In this document: positions 21,001-26,114 of the stretch, one piece after another
How positions within the stretch are numbered: position 1 is the stretch's first letter
Layout: every line of letters begins with the position of its first letter
Notes under the pieces: model-generated
The model's database searches: none
The model's input: only the letters and a program-made list of their open reading frames with translations
Told to the model about the DNA's origin: nothing
Program-made: the position numbers and the translations under genes
From: Rhineura floridana
Taxonomy: Eukaryota; Chordata; Lepidosauria; Squamata; Rhineuridae
DNA: 64,000 nucleotides
NCBI RefSeq assembly: GCF_030035675.1
Contig: NC_084499.1
Coordinates: 16,998,239-17,062,238, forward strand
Direction of reading: 5' to 3'

Positions 21001-23941
21001 GGTGCAGTGGAGGACCATAGCTCAGCCGTAGCTCAGAGGTAAAGTACCTGCTTTGCATGCAGAAGATCTCTGGTTCAATCCTTGGCAGCATCTCCCAGTA
21101 CAGCTGAGAACATCCCCCTGCCTGAAATGCTGGAGAGCCGCTGCCAGTCAGTGCAGACAATCCTGAGCTAGGTGGACCAATGGTTCTGACTCGGTGTAAG
21201 GCAGCTTGCTCTGTTTCTATGCACCCGTGATGAGGATTCCACTGCAGGTCTGGTCGGCTTTCGCTTGCGGAATGAGAAAGGGCGCCATCTTGTCCTTTGC
21301 TCGTCGGGTAGCAAAATGCCTGGGGCCGGCCCTGGCAGAGAACGTGAGGTTCGAGGGTTTCAGCAACTCATGATTGTAGCTGCATCTTAGGCCAAGTGGG
21401 TGGAAAAACAGTGGGGGAAATAGCTGGAAGGGGAATGAGTTAAGCACCTCTTCCAAACAATTTTGCTACCTCTTGTACCTGTGGTTTAGGGGTGTTGTTT
21501 TTTTTGGGCAGAAAAAGTCCAGGCAATGTTACATGTAGTAATCTAGCAGCAGGGAACCTCTAGTCCACGGGTCGAATTAAGGCTGGCAGAGATCCCAGTT
21601 TGGCCTACAAGGGCATTTCCCCCAAATCATGCCCACTTGCCCCATAAGTGACATTGTATGTGTCATCAGCTCTGCACCAAGTAAAGACATGGCTCAAGGG
21701 GAACAATTGGGAGCTTGATCAGCACTGACAGCAAGCCCTACTGGGATTGGCTGGACTAAGGAGTTCCCATTTGCTCTACTGATAGCTAGCCCTGCTTCGT
21801 CCATTTGCAGGTGCAGTTTGGGGTCAATCTGCCTGCAAATGGCCTTTAGAGGGGCTCGCTGTATCTGCTGATCTGTATGATGTTAGGTGATTGACAGGTT
21901 GTCAAAGTTGGCCTGTTGGGGGGGGGATTAAGGATCTGGCCCACCAGTCAGATTCAGTTCCCCACTCCTGCATAGTATCTAATCTGAAATCTGGCCTGTA
22001 ACTAACCTGTCCTGTGGCTGAACTCTCAGCACTTCAAGTGACAACCACTAGAGGGCAGGCTTTTCTTTTTAAACTGATCCCATTTTTTAAAAGGAGTTTT
22101 AAGACGTAGAGAGTGAACTTTAATCTAAGTGCTGTGATCAATAGCCTTTGAGGATTTGTGAGGGTTTCCCAAATGTTATGCTTTTATCAGCAGCTTTGCT
22201 GGCAGAAATTAAGCAGGGGAACTTTTTTCTTTCTTTCTGGGTATGTGGTGGAAAAAGCATTCTGCCCACAACGTTTTGTGCCAGAACAAATTGAGGGCTC
22301 TGAGATTTCATTTAGCGGTCAGCCAAGACCACCAGCAACGTTTAAGCAGTCCATGAGGGTGGGTGGTGGGTGGGAATCTTTAAGCTATCTTAAAACATAA
22401 AAAAGCAAAATATCAAAATAAAACATTACAAAATAACAATTAAAACCTTGCACGTGAAAATAAATCCCACAAAAATGCAATGAAAAGCAAGCAGCATAAC
22501 AGGAAAACAAAATATTCTCTTGAACATAAAAAAAACCCTCACACATCATAAATAAAAACTCATTTGCCAAAGTGGACATTTGGTACTTAGGTTCATCAGC
22601 TTCTCTCAATTTCCTCTGCAAGACTATAACCCTCTATACCTTTTAGCAGTTGGGAGACAGGCAGAAGTTGAACAGGTGCAGCTGTCCTTGCGGGATGCAG
22701 TGATGGCACATCTGCACTGTTGAATCTCTGCCAGCAATCGCAGTTATTTAAAGGCTCCAGATCTCCAGGCAGTAGCAATTCTAGTTAGAAATAAAATGTC
22801 TTCTTAGAATATCTTCCCCCTGAAGTTTCTTAAAACAGGACAATATTGTGTTGCCTCTGCCATGAATCAAAAGCTGCCACTTTGACATTAGGCTGATTTC
22901 CTTGTTTTAGATCATTAGTTTCCAAAGCTTTTTCTCTCGTGGACCACTTAAAAATTTGTGATGGTCTTGGCAGACCACTGAACGATTCTCCTGGCTGTTG
23001 TAGCAATTATAATGCGCTGTGCTAGATGCTGTATGACTTTGAATTGAATTTTTATTGCTTCTTGTATTTCTTTTCTTGTATGTTATTGTATTGTAATTTG
23101 CATTCCATAGAACTCAAATTGCAATACAATAACATTAGGGATGGGTGAGAAGTTAGATTCAGTTTGCATTTCAAGCTGAACATATCAAATTCACACTTTC
23201 TGAAACGATATGAGAACCAAAACTCAGCCATCCTTCGAAATTCCCACTTACTTGAATTTTGCAATGCAGTTCGCCAAGCAACCAGAATTTAAGCACATGC
23301 CAGTGTGGCCTAGTGGTTAAGGTGTCGGACTAGGACCTGGGAGACCAAGGTTCGAATCCCCACACAGCCATGAAGCTCGCTGGGTGATCTTGGGCCAGTC
23401 ACTGCCTCTCAGCCTCATGAAAACCCTATTCATAGGGTCGCCATAAGTCGGATTTGACTTGAAGGCAGTGCATTTGCATTTTGGGGGAAAGTGTACACAA
23501 AAATGAATATATGGGTGAAAATAACTTACAAAAATGCATTATACGATGAGAAATTGCCTGCAAAAATGTGTTTATTAGCAGAAATTCACACTAAAATGCT
23601 GGAGAGTTTTGATGAGGATTGTTTTTTTTAAAAAAATGCAAATAATAAACTAATGAGTGCTCCTTTTCTGTTTTCCTGTGTCCCTTCCAGGCGACTTAGA
23701 TCATGCTGCCCTTTCGGAAGCTGCGCTGAATGCGAGCCAAGCCCAGCTGCAGCGCTTGCAGTTGCGTCTGGCGGAGCCTGGCAACCTAGGTCAGGCGCTG
23801 AGCACCTTGTGGCTTGAGGCTGAAGCACAGCGGGCACAGATCGAGGCCTTCGAGAGAGACCTGGAGGAGATCCAAAGCGACAAGCGGAATCTCGAATCCA
23901 TCCTCCGGAGTTTGCCCAGTGGCTGCTCCAGCCGGAAGTGA
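1..23941 (+). CDS. LAMC3: Laminin subunit gamma-3, 3' part of the gene (16 coding exons, last 857 residues)
   Basis: Joined coding exons: 3012-3200, 5001-5246, 6076-6229, 6821-6963, 8503-8681, 9600-9744, 11701-11906, 13321-13397, 13856-13990, 14923-15067, 15953-16105, 16936-17038, 18334-18533, 19871-20017, 20608-20707, 23691-23941. Every junction is AG/GT and every phase matches the next exon, giving one open frame of 857 residues ending in TGA. The first five exons encode cysteine-rich laminin-type EGF modules (CxCxxxxxxxxCxxxxGxCxC pattern, as in CKCNPGG and CQCHPVG). The module block ends in CPICYSLVKEE, which in gamma chains leads into the coiled coil. The other eleven exons are rich in A, E, K, L, Q and R, as expected of the long-arm coiled coil that assembles with alpha and beta chains in basement membrane. 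Segments such as GEAPRGD, HCLRCLYNT and VVCTHCPPGQRG match remembered human LAMC3 better than LAMC1. Exons encoding the N-terminal domain and first LE modules lie upstream. If the gene has 28 exons as in human, these are 13-28. Confidence 0.95.
281..720 (+). mobile_element. hAT-like non-autonomous element, TAGGG family A
   Basis: A 440-bp element running from TAGGGATGG to CTATCCCTT. The flanks form an 8-bp target duplication, atggaatt (273-280) and atggaaat (721-728), 7 of 8 matching. The same sequence recurs about 20 times in the window in both orientations. It holds no coding capacity. Confidence 0.75.
1405..1725 (+). mobile_element. Interspersed repeat, GGGGAACC/CCAAATGCGG family
   Basis: It shares the blocks GGGCCAAATGCGG, TCTGGCCCTCGGGA, CCCCAGGCCA and GGCCCCACCCAC with copies at 5810, 20163, 33594, 35090 and 60277. 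Better copies end in CAG...CTG, suggesting a hAT-type element. This one is decayed. Confidence 0.6.
1881..2322 (+). mobile_element. hAT-like element, TAGGG family A
   Basis: A full-length copy of the family A repeat. The flanks ccccgccc and cccccccc would be a 7-of-8 target duplication, but they are low complexity and so weak evidence. Confidence 0.7.
3012..3200 (+). CDS. LAMC3: LAMC3 coding exon 1 of 16 in window (LE module)
   Basis: It enters and leaves in phase 1. It encodes GLCQCLHNTEGPSCERC, then DDCEPCPCPGQTPC and VVCTHCPPGQR, with regular EGF-type cysteine spacing. The acceptor is CTCCAACAG and the donor GTAGGT. A 227-bp transposon-like element starts only 13 bp past the exon end. Confidence 0.96.
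3214..3440. mobile_element. Short DNA transposon with CAGTAGGGCCCC ends
   Basis: A 227-bp non-coding element with perfect 12-bp terminal inverted repeats (CAGTAGGGCCCC...GGGGCCCTACTG). No clear target duplication was found. It sits 13 bp downstream of a LAMC3 exon, inside the intron. Confidence 0.75.
4126..4587. mobile_element. Foldback MITE, CATCTGCAC/GTGCAGATG family
   Basis: Long inverted arms: the left reads CCCATCTGCAC, TTTAAAGCAG, CCTGGGAACTGTAG; the right reads CTACAGTTCCCAGG, GCTTTAAATG, GTGCAGATGG. Related copies lie at 39396, 43762 and 51280. A separate small element is inserted at 4242-4358. Confidence 0.7.
4242..4358. mobile_element. 117-bp hAT MITE nested in the foldback element
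   Basis: It has long terminal inverted repeats starting CAGAGCTTGGAAAAGTTACT and ending with the complement. It is flanked by a perfect 8-bp target duplication, gttaggcc, at 4234-4241 and 4359-4366. That is diagnostic of hAT-type insertion. Confidence 0.88.
4631..4730. repeat. Half-arm of the CATCTGCAC foldback family
   Basis: It repeats GGGGGAAGCCATGACTGTTT and GCTTTAAATGTATAGCACAG, like the right arm of 4126-4587. The partner arm is missing. Confidence 0.5.
5001..5246 (+). CDS. LAMC3: LAMC3 coding exon 2 of 16 in window (LE modules)
   Basis: Phase 1 to phase 1, 246 bp. It encodes LCELCDDGFFGDPLG, CNGNVDSNAVGNCD and LSGHCLRCLYNTAGDRCERC, classic laminin EGF modules. The acceptor is CCTGATCCAG and the donor GTAAGT. 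Confidence 0.97.
5810..6027 (+). mobile_element. Interspersed repeat, GGGGAACC family, decayed
   Basis: It shares CAGCCCTCCAGGCCTCTCTG, CCCCAGGCCAGACCC and ATGTGGCCCTCAGGCTGA with the family. It ends 48 bp before LAMC3 coding exon 3. Confidence 0.55.
6076..6229 (+). CDS. LAMC3: LAMC3 coding exon 3 of 16 in window (LE module)
   Basis: Phase 1 to phase 2. It encodes PCKCNPGGSARRPEVCD, VTGQCVCLPHVTGRDC and SQCQEGYFDLQPGKGC. The acceptor is CTTCCTAG and the donor GTAACG. Confidence 0.96.
6328..6790 (-). mobile_element. LINE 3' region, antisense
   Basis: It starts with an ATT-rich run, then TATATCCTGCTCTTCCTC and GAGCCCAGGGCTG. Read on the minus strand this is the common squamate LINE tail (CCTGGGCTC...GGATATAAA followed by AT-rich repeats). 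Further on, GGGAGTTCCACAGCTCTGGG also belongs to that repeat. It ends about 30 bp before LAMC3 coding exon 4. Confidence 0.5.
6821..6963 (+). CDS. LAMC3: LAMC3 coding exon 4 of 16 in window (LE module)
   Basis: Phase 2 to phase 1. It encodes CQCHPVGSQHSRCHLLTG, QCACQPGVEGVLCDRC and QAGFFGFSFQGC. The acceptor follows a strong pyrimidine tract (CTCCTCACCCCCAG); the donor is GTAACG. Confidence 0.96.
7145..7775 (+). mobile_element. CR1-like LINE 3' UTR, three partial copies in tandem
   Basis: Three successive copies of the block CTGGATCAGGCC...CCCATCTAGTCCAGC...CTGTTCTCACAGTGGCCAA start near 7165, 7368 and 7545. Each runs to GATTCCCAGCAACTGG-like and GAGGCATACTGCCTC-like sequence. The family's 3' part is seen more completely at 18555-18957. 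Confidence 0.6.
8038..8432 (-). mobile_element. Two tandem tRNA-derived SINEs, antisense
   Basis: Two monomers, about 8038-8235 and 8237-8432, read on the minus strand as GTAGCTCAGGGGTAGAGC...TGCATGCAGAAGGTCCC...ACTGAGCTA...AAGGCAGCTTCCTATGTTCC. The tRNA A-box and B-box (GGTTCAATC type) are recognisable. I call it a squamate tRNA-SINE without fixing the family name. Confidence 0.75.
8503..8681 (+). CDS. LAMC3: LAMC3 coding exon 5 of 16 in window (last LE module)
   Basis: Phase 1 to phase 0. It encodes ACNCSRLGSVSPQCHKN, STCVCKRGFVGYKCDQC and CPICYSLVKEE. The CPxCYxLV signature marks the end of the LE arm in gamma chains. The donor is GAG/GTCTGG, a weaker site than its neighbours. Confidence 0.95.
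8716..9020 (-). mobile_element. LINE 3' region, antisense, AT-rich tail
   Basis: TTTATTTATTA repeats, then TTTATCCCGTCCTTCCTCCC and AGCAGGAGCCCAGGGCAGCA, then A-rich repeats of TTAAAAACA. It is the same family as 6328-6790. Confidence 0.55.
9105..9599 (+). repeat. Tandem array of five 3' splice-site blocks ahead of a LAMC3 exon
   Basis: Five units of roughly 97-117 bp each carry AAAGCCATCTgATCTgggc, a CTTTCCCCCTGCAG acceptor-like site and then GTAGAAAGCTGTGGACCC. The AG dinucleotides fall at 9161-9162, 9258-9259, 9375-9376, 9486-9487 and 9598-9599. Only the last precedes the real exon. The first bases of that exon (GCAGACAGGCTG) resemble the sequence after each decoy AG, so the duplicated block spanned the intron-exon border. 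Confidence 0.85.
9600..9744 (+). CDS. LAMC3: LAMC3 coding exon 6 of 16 in window (start of coiled-coil region)
   Basis: Phase 0 to phase 1. It encodes ADRLKAKLTEMELWLQ, then NCGRP and VLGEAPRGDTLHNRYLLK; the GEAPRGD stretch is diagnostic for gamma-3 as I recall the human protein. Its acceptor is the last of five tandem copies of the same splice-site block (9105-9599). Confidence 0.95.
9845..10245 (+). mobile_element. Two tandem tRNA-derived SINEs
   Basis: Monomers at about 9852-10040 and 10055-10245. Each runs from CATAGCTCATTGGTAGAGCA-type heads through TGCAGAAAGTCCCCGGTTC to ACTGAG...ATGG and, in the first, AAGGCAGCTTCC. Confidence 0.75.
10488..10575. repeat. GTCTACTCTGAG foldback repeat
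   Basis: TACTCAGAGTAGATCCATTT and its inverted partner CAATGGGTCTACTCTGAATA flank a short spacer. Confidence 0.55.
10726..11104 (+). mobile_element. hAT-like non-autonomous element, TAGGG family B
   Basis: 379 bp, from TAAGGACGGGATCC to GAATTCCCTA. The flanks ttccaaac (10718-10725) and ttctgaac (11105-11112) match at 6 of 8. Its interior is unlike family A but matches copies at 49051 and 49720. Confidence 0.65.
11188..11395 (+). mobile_element. tRNA-derived SINE
   Basis: Complete: CATAGCTCAGTGGTTAGGGC, TGCAGAAGGCCCCAGGTTCA, GCTGCTGCCAGTCAGTGTAG, AAGGCAGCTTCCTAT. Confidence 0.8.
11701..11906 (+). CDS. LAMC3: LAMC3 coding exon 7 of 16 in window (coiled coil)
   Basis: Phase 1 to phase 0. It encodes GAKVAFLEKLAELESLVRD, then LGCDYQRGAKGCTLLSNIQP and LATETLVAM. 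The two cysteines flanking YQRGAKG fit the cysteine-containing insert of the gamma-3 coil. The acceptor is TCCCTCACAG; the donor is ATG/GTACCA, chosen because its phase matches the next exon. Confidence 0.92.
11985..12260 (+). repeat. Unassigned interspersed repeat (family D)
   Basis: The blocks CCCACCAACCTCAGTCTGTC, TTACTTACAACCAGTCCAGA, CTCTGGCTCCACCTCCTGTT and CAATGGGCACCAGCCACCA recur in the same order at 25240, 28700 and 47320. No ends or coding content were recognised. Confidence 0.6.
12706..12812. mobile_element. MITE half, GGGAGTTGTAGTCC family
   Basis: AGGGATAGGGAACCTGCAGC...GGGAGTTGTAGTCCAGCAT...GGTGCCCCACCCCTG. It belongs to the common reptile foldback with ACTACAACTCCCATCA arms. 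Confidence 0.5.
12862..13075 (-). mobile_element. TAGGG family B copy, interrupted
   Basis: CTAGAGATATTCTAGAATTC, TTTGGATTTGGT and CATTAATTTGCTTATTGTCT match the end of family B at 49720. A roughly 70-bp AT-rich foreign piece then intervenes before TTTTTATGTAGCAATTTTC resumes. Confidence 0.55.
13321..13397 (+). CDS. LAMC3: LAMC3 coding exon 8 of 16 in window (coiled coil, short)
   Basis: Phase 0 to phase 2, 77 bp. It encodes DFPAEMSHQPTNWSRPALES, then RGLARR; the QPTNWS block matches QPTKWS of human LAMC3. The acceptor at 13319-13320 follows a long pyrimidine run. Another AG at 13334-13335 keeps frame but would drop DFPAE, which aligns with human residues, so the upstream site is preferred. 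Confidence 0.88.
13424..13605 (+). mobile_element. L2-like LINE ORF2 fragment joined to a SINE head
   Basis: 13424-13543 encodes FQVLVLVYKALCSLGPGYL and YHLTPYIRSRSLHS, the tail region typical of L2-type reverse transcriptase ORFs. It then breaks into an antisense SINE head (ATTGAACCTGGGACCTTCTG...GCTCTACCGCTGAG). This is close downstream of LAMC3 coding exon 8. Confidence 0.75.
13856..13990 (+). CDS. LAMC3: LAMC3 coding exon 9 of 16 in window (coiled coil)
   Basis: Phase 2 to phase 2, 135 bp. It encodes QMEAAALVEATAMKAMLTSS, then KTYRLLQSIIEDNATLEFMG. The acceptor is TCTCCATAG and the donor GTGAGC. Confidence 0.94.
14020..14195 (+). mobile_element. CR1-like LINE 3' UTR fragment
   Basis: GCTGGATCAGGCCAGAGGCC, CAACATCCTGTTCTCACCAT and GATTCCCAGCAACTGGTATT, as in the family at 7145. 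Confidence 0.6.
14358..14606 (-). mobile_element. 5S rRNA-derived SINE with Bov-B tail
   Basis: On the minus strand the head at about 14606-14490 reads as 5S rRNA: GCCTACGGCCATACTACCCT, GAAGCTAAGCAGGGTCTGGC, CTTGGATGGGAGACCACCTG and GAATACCGGGTGC. A central part follows, then the Bov-B 3' end with CATAGGGTCACCATAAGTCG, CAACTTGAAGGCACATAACA and a CAA repeat. 5S rRNA is normally about 120 nt, and most of that length is present. Confidence 0.88.
14923..15067 (+). CDS. LAMC3: LAMC3 coding exon 10 of 16 in window (coiled coil)
   Basis: Phase 2 to phase 0. It encodes YQRIQKAQGELSSKMEEAAS, then KAKKTFALIHQTNRDTAKDF. The acceptor is CTCCTCGCAG and the donor GTGAGA. A SINE head begins just after the donor. 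Confidence 0.94.
15072..15133 (+). mobile_element. tRNA-derived SINE head, split by a later insertion
   Basis: CGCAGCTCAGTGGTAGACCA and TTTGCATGCTGAAAGTCTCA end at GGTTCAAC (B box). An inserted element follows directly, and the GGTTCAAT block reappears at 15535-15542. Confidence 0.7.
15134..15534 (+). mobile_element. hAT-like non-autonomous element, TAGGG family C
   Basis: 401 bp, from TAGGAATGGGGG to CACCATCTCTA. Flanks ggttcaac (15126-15133) and ggttcaat (15535-15542) give an 8-bp duplication, 7 of 8 matching, in the B box of a SINE. The interior differs from families A and B, with inverted TATAATTTATATAATGTATA-like sequence in the middle. Confidence 0.75.
15615..15735. repeat. GTCTACTCTGAG foldback repeat
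   Basis: GTACTCAGAGCAAACC and CAGTGGGTTTACTCTGAGTA, then GATGCAACCCATAG; same family as the outer arms at 4090. Confidence 0.55.
15953..16105 (+). CDS. LAMC3: LAMC3 coding exon 11 of 16 in window (coiled coil)
   Basis: Phase 0 to phase 0, 51 codons. It encodes RPLMQEAENLTRHASELEQL, then AEVKKHLVSDGSLVVQARLE and TMHQQEQ. The acceptor is GATCCTACAG and the donor CAG/GTGATG. Confidence 0.9.
16236..16667 (-). mobile_element. hAT-like element, TAGGG family A
   Basis: Antisense near-full copy, ending CAGATCCTTCCATCTCTA. The flanks do not give a clear duplication. Confidence 0.65.
16936..17038 (+). CDS. LAMC3: LAMC3 coding exon 12 of 16 in window (coiled coil)
   Basis: Phase 0 to phase 1. It encodes FWERTYNAHTLATSSLSNGE, then AAVSEAKNLLSSLD. 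The acceptor is TTGTCTACAG and the donor GTAAAG. Confidence 0.92.
17088..17225. mobile_element. Foldback MITE, GGGAGTTGTAGTCC family
   Basis: TTTTGGACTACAGCGGCCAT and CTGATGGGAGTTGTATTCCA form inverted arms; the ends TCAGCCTTGGCCAACTT and AGGCTGATAT are related. Confidence 0.55.
18113..18237. mobile_element. Foldback MITE, GGGAGTTGTAGTCC family
   Basis: CTTCACCAACCTGGTGCCTT, TTTTGGACCACAATCTCCAC and GAGAATTGTAGTCCAAGAAT, ending GCTTGGGAAGGC. Confidence 0.55.
18334..18533 (+). CDS. LAMC3: LAMC3 coding exon 13 of 16 in window (coiled coil)
   Basis: Phase 1 to phase 0, 200 bp. It encodes MRRQVARHKGQSPTNRKMAA, then VRDRAIVDAQRKIRQARRVL and ARKTASDVESVTKEGAK. The acceptor is CATCATCAG and the donor AAG/GTATGA. 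Confidence 0.93.
18555..18957 (+). mobile_element. CR1-like LINE 3' UTR, fullest copy
   Basis: GACTCCCAATGACTGGCATT, AGCGAGTTCCATTGTTTAAC, GTCCTAAATCTTCCAACGTT, GCCATGCATAATTTTATACA and CTGTCATGTCTCCTCTTACC. The order matches the CR1 3' UTR known from birds and turtles. Confidence 0.7.
18990..19515 (+). mobile_element. L1-like LINE, C-terminal end of ORF2 and tail
   Basis: Frames around 19074-19440 encode LLKTEFTPDLALALLRI and IPKTLMCLLPRLLFTAQLL, then a short stretch ending LRLISFCTE. This is the C terminus of an L1-type ORF2. It ends in an A-rich tail near 19515. It is a truncated, frame-broken copy. Confidence 0.75.
19618..19800 (-). mobile_element. Sauria-type SINE, antisense, 5' part decayed
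   Basis: GTTCAAGTGGATTCCGACTT, CCCTATGAATAGGGTTTTCA and GGCCCAAGGTCACCCAGTGA. The tail is Bov-B like. Its 5' end lies near the pyrimidine tract of LAMC3 coding exon 14. Confidence 0.75.
19871..20017 (+). CDS. LAMC3: LAMC3 coding exon 14 of 16 in window (coiled coil)
   Basis: Phase 0 to phase 0, 49 codons. It encodes KAEDTLRDTKREKRRADKLA, then GHIALTVAEISRQEGESEER. The acceptor is TCTTCTGCAG. The donor CAA/GTCAGT keeps phase with the next exon and gives the expected length. Confidence 0.88.
20163..20494 (-). mobile_element. hAT-like repeat, GGGGAACC family
   Basis: 332 bp from CAGAGGTGGGGAACC to GGTTCCTCAGCCCTG, near-perfect inverted ends. It carries GGGCTGGTGAGAGGTGTGGC and TGCATTTGGCCCCTGGGCCT. 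Confidence 0.7.
20536..20583 (+). mobile_element. CR1-like LINE extreme 3' end
   Basis: GGTTAGACTAGATGGCCTTT, then ACCTTCCAACTCTACAG. Compare TTGGACTTGATGGCCTT...CCCTTCCAACTCTATTATTC at 37690. It ends about 24 bp before LAMC3 coding exon 15. Confidence 0.7.
20608..20707 (+). CDS. LAMC3: LAMC3 coding exon 15 of 16 in window (coiled coil)
   Basis: Phase 0 to phase 1, 100 bp. It encodes VAAEMSDLDRSLRDAQRSLE, then TDIATLNSLLSGL, matching the SLEKDIETLSELLARLG region of human LAMC3. The acceptor at 20606-20607 lacks a good pyrimidine tract, and a CR1-like 3' end lies about 24 bp upstream. Confidence 0.9.
21015..21222 (+). mobile_element. tRNA-derived SINE
   Basis: GTAGCTCAGAGGTAAAGTAC, CTTTGCATGCAGAAGATCTC and AAGGCAGCTTGCTCTGTTTC. 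Confidence 0.78.
21552..21972. mobile_element. hAT-like repeat with GGGGAAC/GTTCCCC ends
   Basis: CAGGGAACCTCTAGTCC at the left and CAGTTCCCCACTCCTG at the right are inverted. It also has GTTAGGTGATTGACAGGTTG and GTCAAAGTTGGCC, shared with repeats at 46005 and 61710. Confidence 0.6.
21973..23135. other. LAMC3 intron, no gene
   Basis: 22385-22780 is A-rich with many AAAATA runs and may be decayed LINE sequence. I see no exon here. Confidence 0.4.
23136..23640 (-). mobile_element. TAGGG family A copy split by a Sauria SINE
   Basis: It begins TTAGGGATGGGTGAGAAG. The family A sequence stops at AACCAGAATTTAAGCA and resumes at TTTGGGGGAAAGTGTACACA after the SINE (about 23300-23480). The far end is truncated about 50 bp before the last LAMC3 exon. 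Confidence 0.7.
23300..23480 (+). mobile_element. Sauria-type SINE
   Basis: A tRNA-like head (CCAGTGTGGCCTAGTGGTTA, GGTTCGAATCCCCACACAG), a middle block (GGGCCAGTCACTGCCTCTC) and a Bov-B type tail (CATAGGGTCGCCATAAGTCG, TGACTTGAAGGCAGTGCATT). Confidence 0.88.
23691..23941 (+). CDS. LAMC3: LAMC3 terminal coding exon
   Basis: Phase 1 in, TGA at 23939-23941. It encodes GDLDHAALSEAALNASQAQL, then LWLEAEAQRAQIEAFERDLE and RNLESILRSLPSGCSSRK. The LPSGC motif near the end is where gamma chains carry the cysteine that pairs with the beta chain. The acceptor TGTCCCTTCCAG is strong. Confidence 0.97.
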
Positions 23942-24044
23942 GCCAGGAAAAGTGCTCCAGAGCGCCGTCCTTGGCAGCTCAAGAGACTGCAGCAGACTTA
24001 AACACACTGGGGCCACGGAGCAGAGGAAAGGAAAGCGTAGGAGA

Positions 24045-24452
24045 TGGAGGGGTGGGGAAGAAATTCAGTTCACTTCACATTTAAAGGCGAACCTACCTAA
24101 TTCGCACTTTTCTGGAACCATACGTGACCCGAAACACAGGCGTCCCTTGAAACTTGCGCTTCTCTGGATTTTGCAGTGCAGTTGTCCAGGCAAGTAAGGT
24201 GTATAAAAATGCACAGGTTCATGAAAATAACATATAAAAATGTATGATATTCGTGAAAACTGCTTTGCTAAAAAAATGTGTACATTAGGTAGACTTGCAT
24301 ACAGATGTATATATTAGGAGAAAGTCACACTATAATGCTGATGACTTTTCACGGGGACCTCTTTTTAAAAAATCACAATCTGATGTGGAAATGGGGAGAC
24401 AGGAAAAATGAGAAACACTGAGAAACTGAAATTGACAGATTCACCCATCCCT
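24045..24452 (-). mobile_element. TAGGG family A variant
   Basis: An antisense copy of a divergent subfamily (TCACATTTAAAGGCGAACCT at the start, GATTCACCCATCCCT at the end). It shares this variant start with 28290. It lies just after the LAMC3 stop, possibly in the 3' UTR. Confidence 0.6.
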
Positions 24453-24645
24453 CAGGAGATGCCCCCATGGACAGCCATTGACAAATGAGTTGGTGCAGGG
24501 GAGATCAAAATGCTACCCAAGTTTGGCTGTGTTCAGATGGTAGCTTTGGACACTGCAAACAAAACTGACATTCTTTAACCAATTTCACCAGGTGATGTCC
24601 ACATGCTTTGAAGCATCTCTTTCTGCAACGATAAGGGCTAGAAAT

Positions 24646-24651
24646 ATTAAA
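24646..24651 (+). terminator. LAMC3: Candidate LAMC3 poly(A) signal (ATTAAA)
   Basis: An ATTAAA hexamer about 0.7 kb after the LAMC3 stop, followed by GT-containing sequence. It is only a positional guess; other hexamers occur farther on, for example near 29861. Confidence 0.2.
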
Positions 24652-25239
24652 CTAAGTGTGAAAAGTTGAAGCCGAGCTCTGTGGCTTTTCTGCACGTCCT
24701 TTTTGGGAACCTGCCACAGTCTCTGGTTGAAACTGGTTTTGCAGGTGTTTGCAAAGGCTCAAACTGGATTGTGGAAGAGCCAAAACCATCTCCCTATAAA
24801 CATGATTGGTGCTTGCTGCAGTAACCACTAGATAACTGTTATGGGCATCTAGTGGCTAGTGCCCTTGATAGATAATACAATTGGTTCCAACTCCTATGTC
24901 TTCAATTTTAGGATTGTTTTTAAAGCCATTCATTCTTTCTTTCCCTATTTTTTTTAAAGGGAGGTTAAAAATGTGCAGCTTTCCATAGCCATGGAATTGA
25001 CTGGACCAAATGCAGTCTGGTCTAGTTGGTTTTCATTGCTCCATTGATTTGGAGTGGGGCGTACGGAAGCAGCTGCAATGCAGGGTAGTGGAGACAACCG
25101 TCCTGAGCAAGCCTTTCTTTTCCGTTACCTTGTCAAATATCAGAGCTACAGGCAGGGCAATGGTGAAAAAGAAGTTGCTTCCATTGCTTGGCAGAAATAA
25201 TTGTCTGTGCACAGCCTCTGCCACTCCTTTCAAAGTCAT

Positions 25240-25560
25240 TTGACCATTGGCAGGGGATTTCGTGTCTTGGGTGTGGAGGCTGGTCTGTTAGGCCAAATGG
25301 GGCACCTTCCCACCAACCTCAGTCTGTCCTCAGTCAGCACTCACCTGCCTGCCTTCTTATTTACAACCAGTCCAGGGAGTGTCCCTTGATGTCGACTTCT
25401 TCCTGTTTGTTCTCAGTGTTGCCCTTGTAGAACTCTGTAGGGAGGAGGACAGGAACAAAACTAGACTGAGTTGGCTCTGTCATTGACTCTGTCTCCACCT
25501 GCTGTTGGGCCTATCTACCTTCCACCCTACCATTCTGAGTATCAGCCATATTTGTGCTCT
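25240..25560 (+). repeat. Unassigned interspersed repeat (family D)
   Basis: CCCACCAACCTCAGTCTGTC, TTATTTACAACCAGTCCAGG, TTGCCCTTGTAGAACTCTGT and CTGTCTCCACCTGCTGTTGG, in the same order as at 11985. Confidence 0.6.
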
Positions 25561-25901
25561 CTGACCTTTGACCAGAAGATTCATTGGCTCAGTTGCGATG
25601 CTGGCCTCTACAGACCAACAACAACAACACTGGGCTTCTAGCGTGTTTCAAACAAGTGCTTTCATTCCAGTTCAGATTCTTTCAAATGGAAAGCCTTTGC
25701 AGATATATCATTTGGAAAAAGCCTTGCCTTGGTTTTAAGAATACAGGACTTGAAGTTATACTCCCATGTGTTGTGAATGCTTTAGACAGATCTCTTTTTA
25801 AATTCTGGCTTGATGATGAAAGGATGACACAGCAGAAGAAGTTAATGGTTACAAGTATCTCCGCTTTCACCATATGCGATATCAGTCATCATGGCAAACG
25901 A

Positions 25902-26112
25902 GGGACGGGGAAGGACCTCGGCTCACATTTTAATGTGCATCTGGTCCAAATGGGCACTTCCTGAAGCAATATGTGAAATGCAGTGCAACTGTCCTTTGAA
26001 ATTTGCACTTCTCTGAATTTTATAATGGCATTCTCTTGCCAAAAAAAACCCCAAACAAAACATGTGTGTATATTAAGGGAAAGGGTGCATAAAAAGGCAC
26101 ATATTAGCGAAA
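25902..26112 (-). mobile_element. TAGGG family A variant, truncated
   Basis: GGGACGGGGAAGGACCTCGG, then CCTTTGAAATTTGCACTTCT. Only the first half of the antisense element remains. Confidence 0.5.
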
Positions 26113-26114
26113 GG

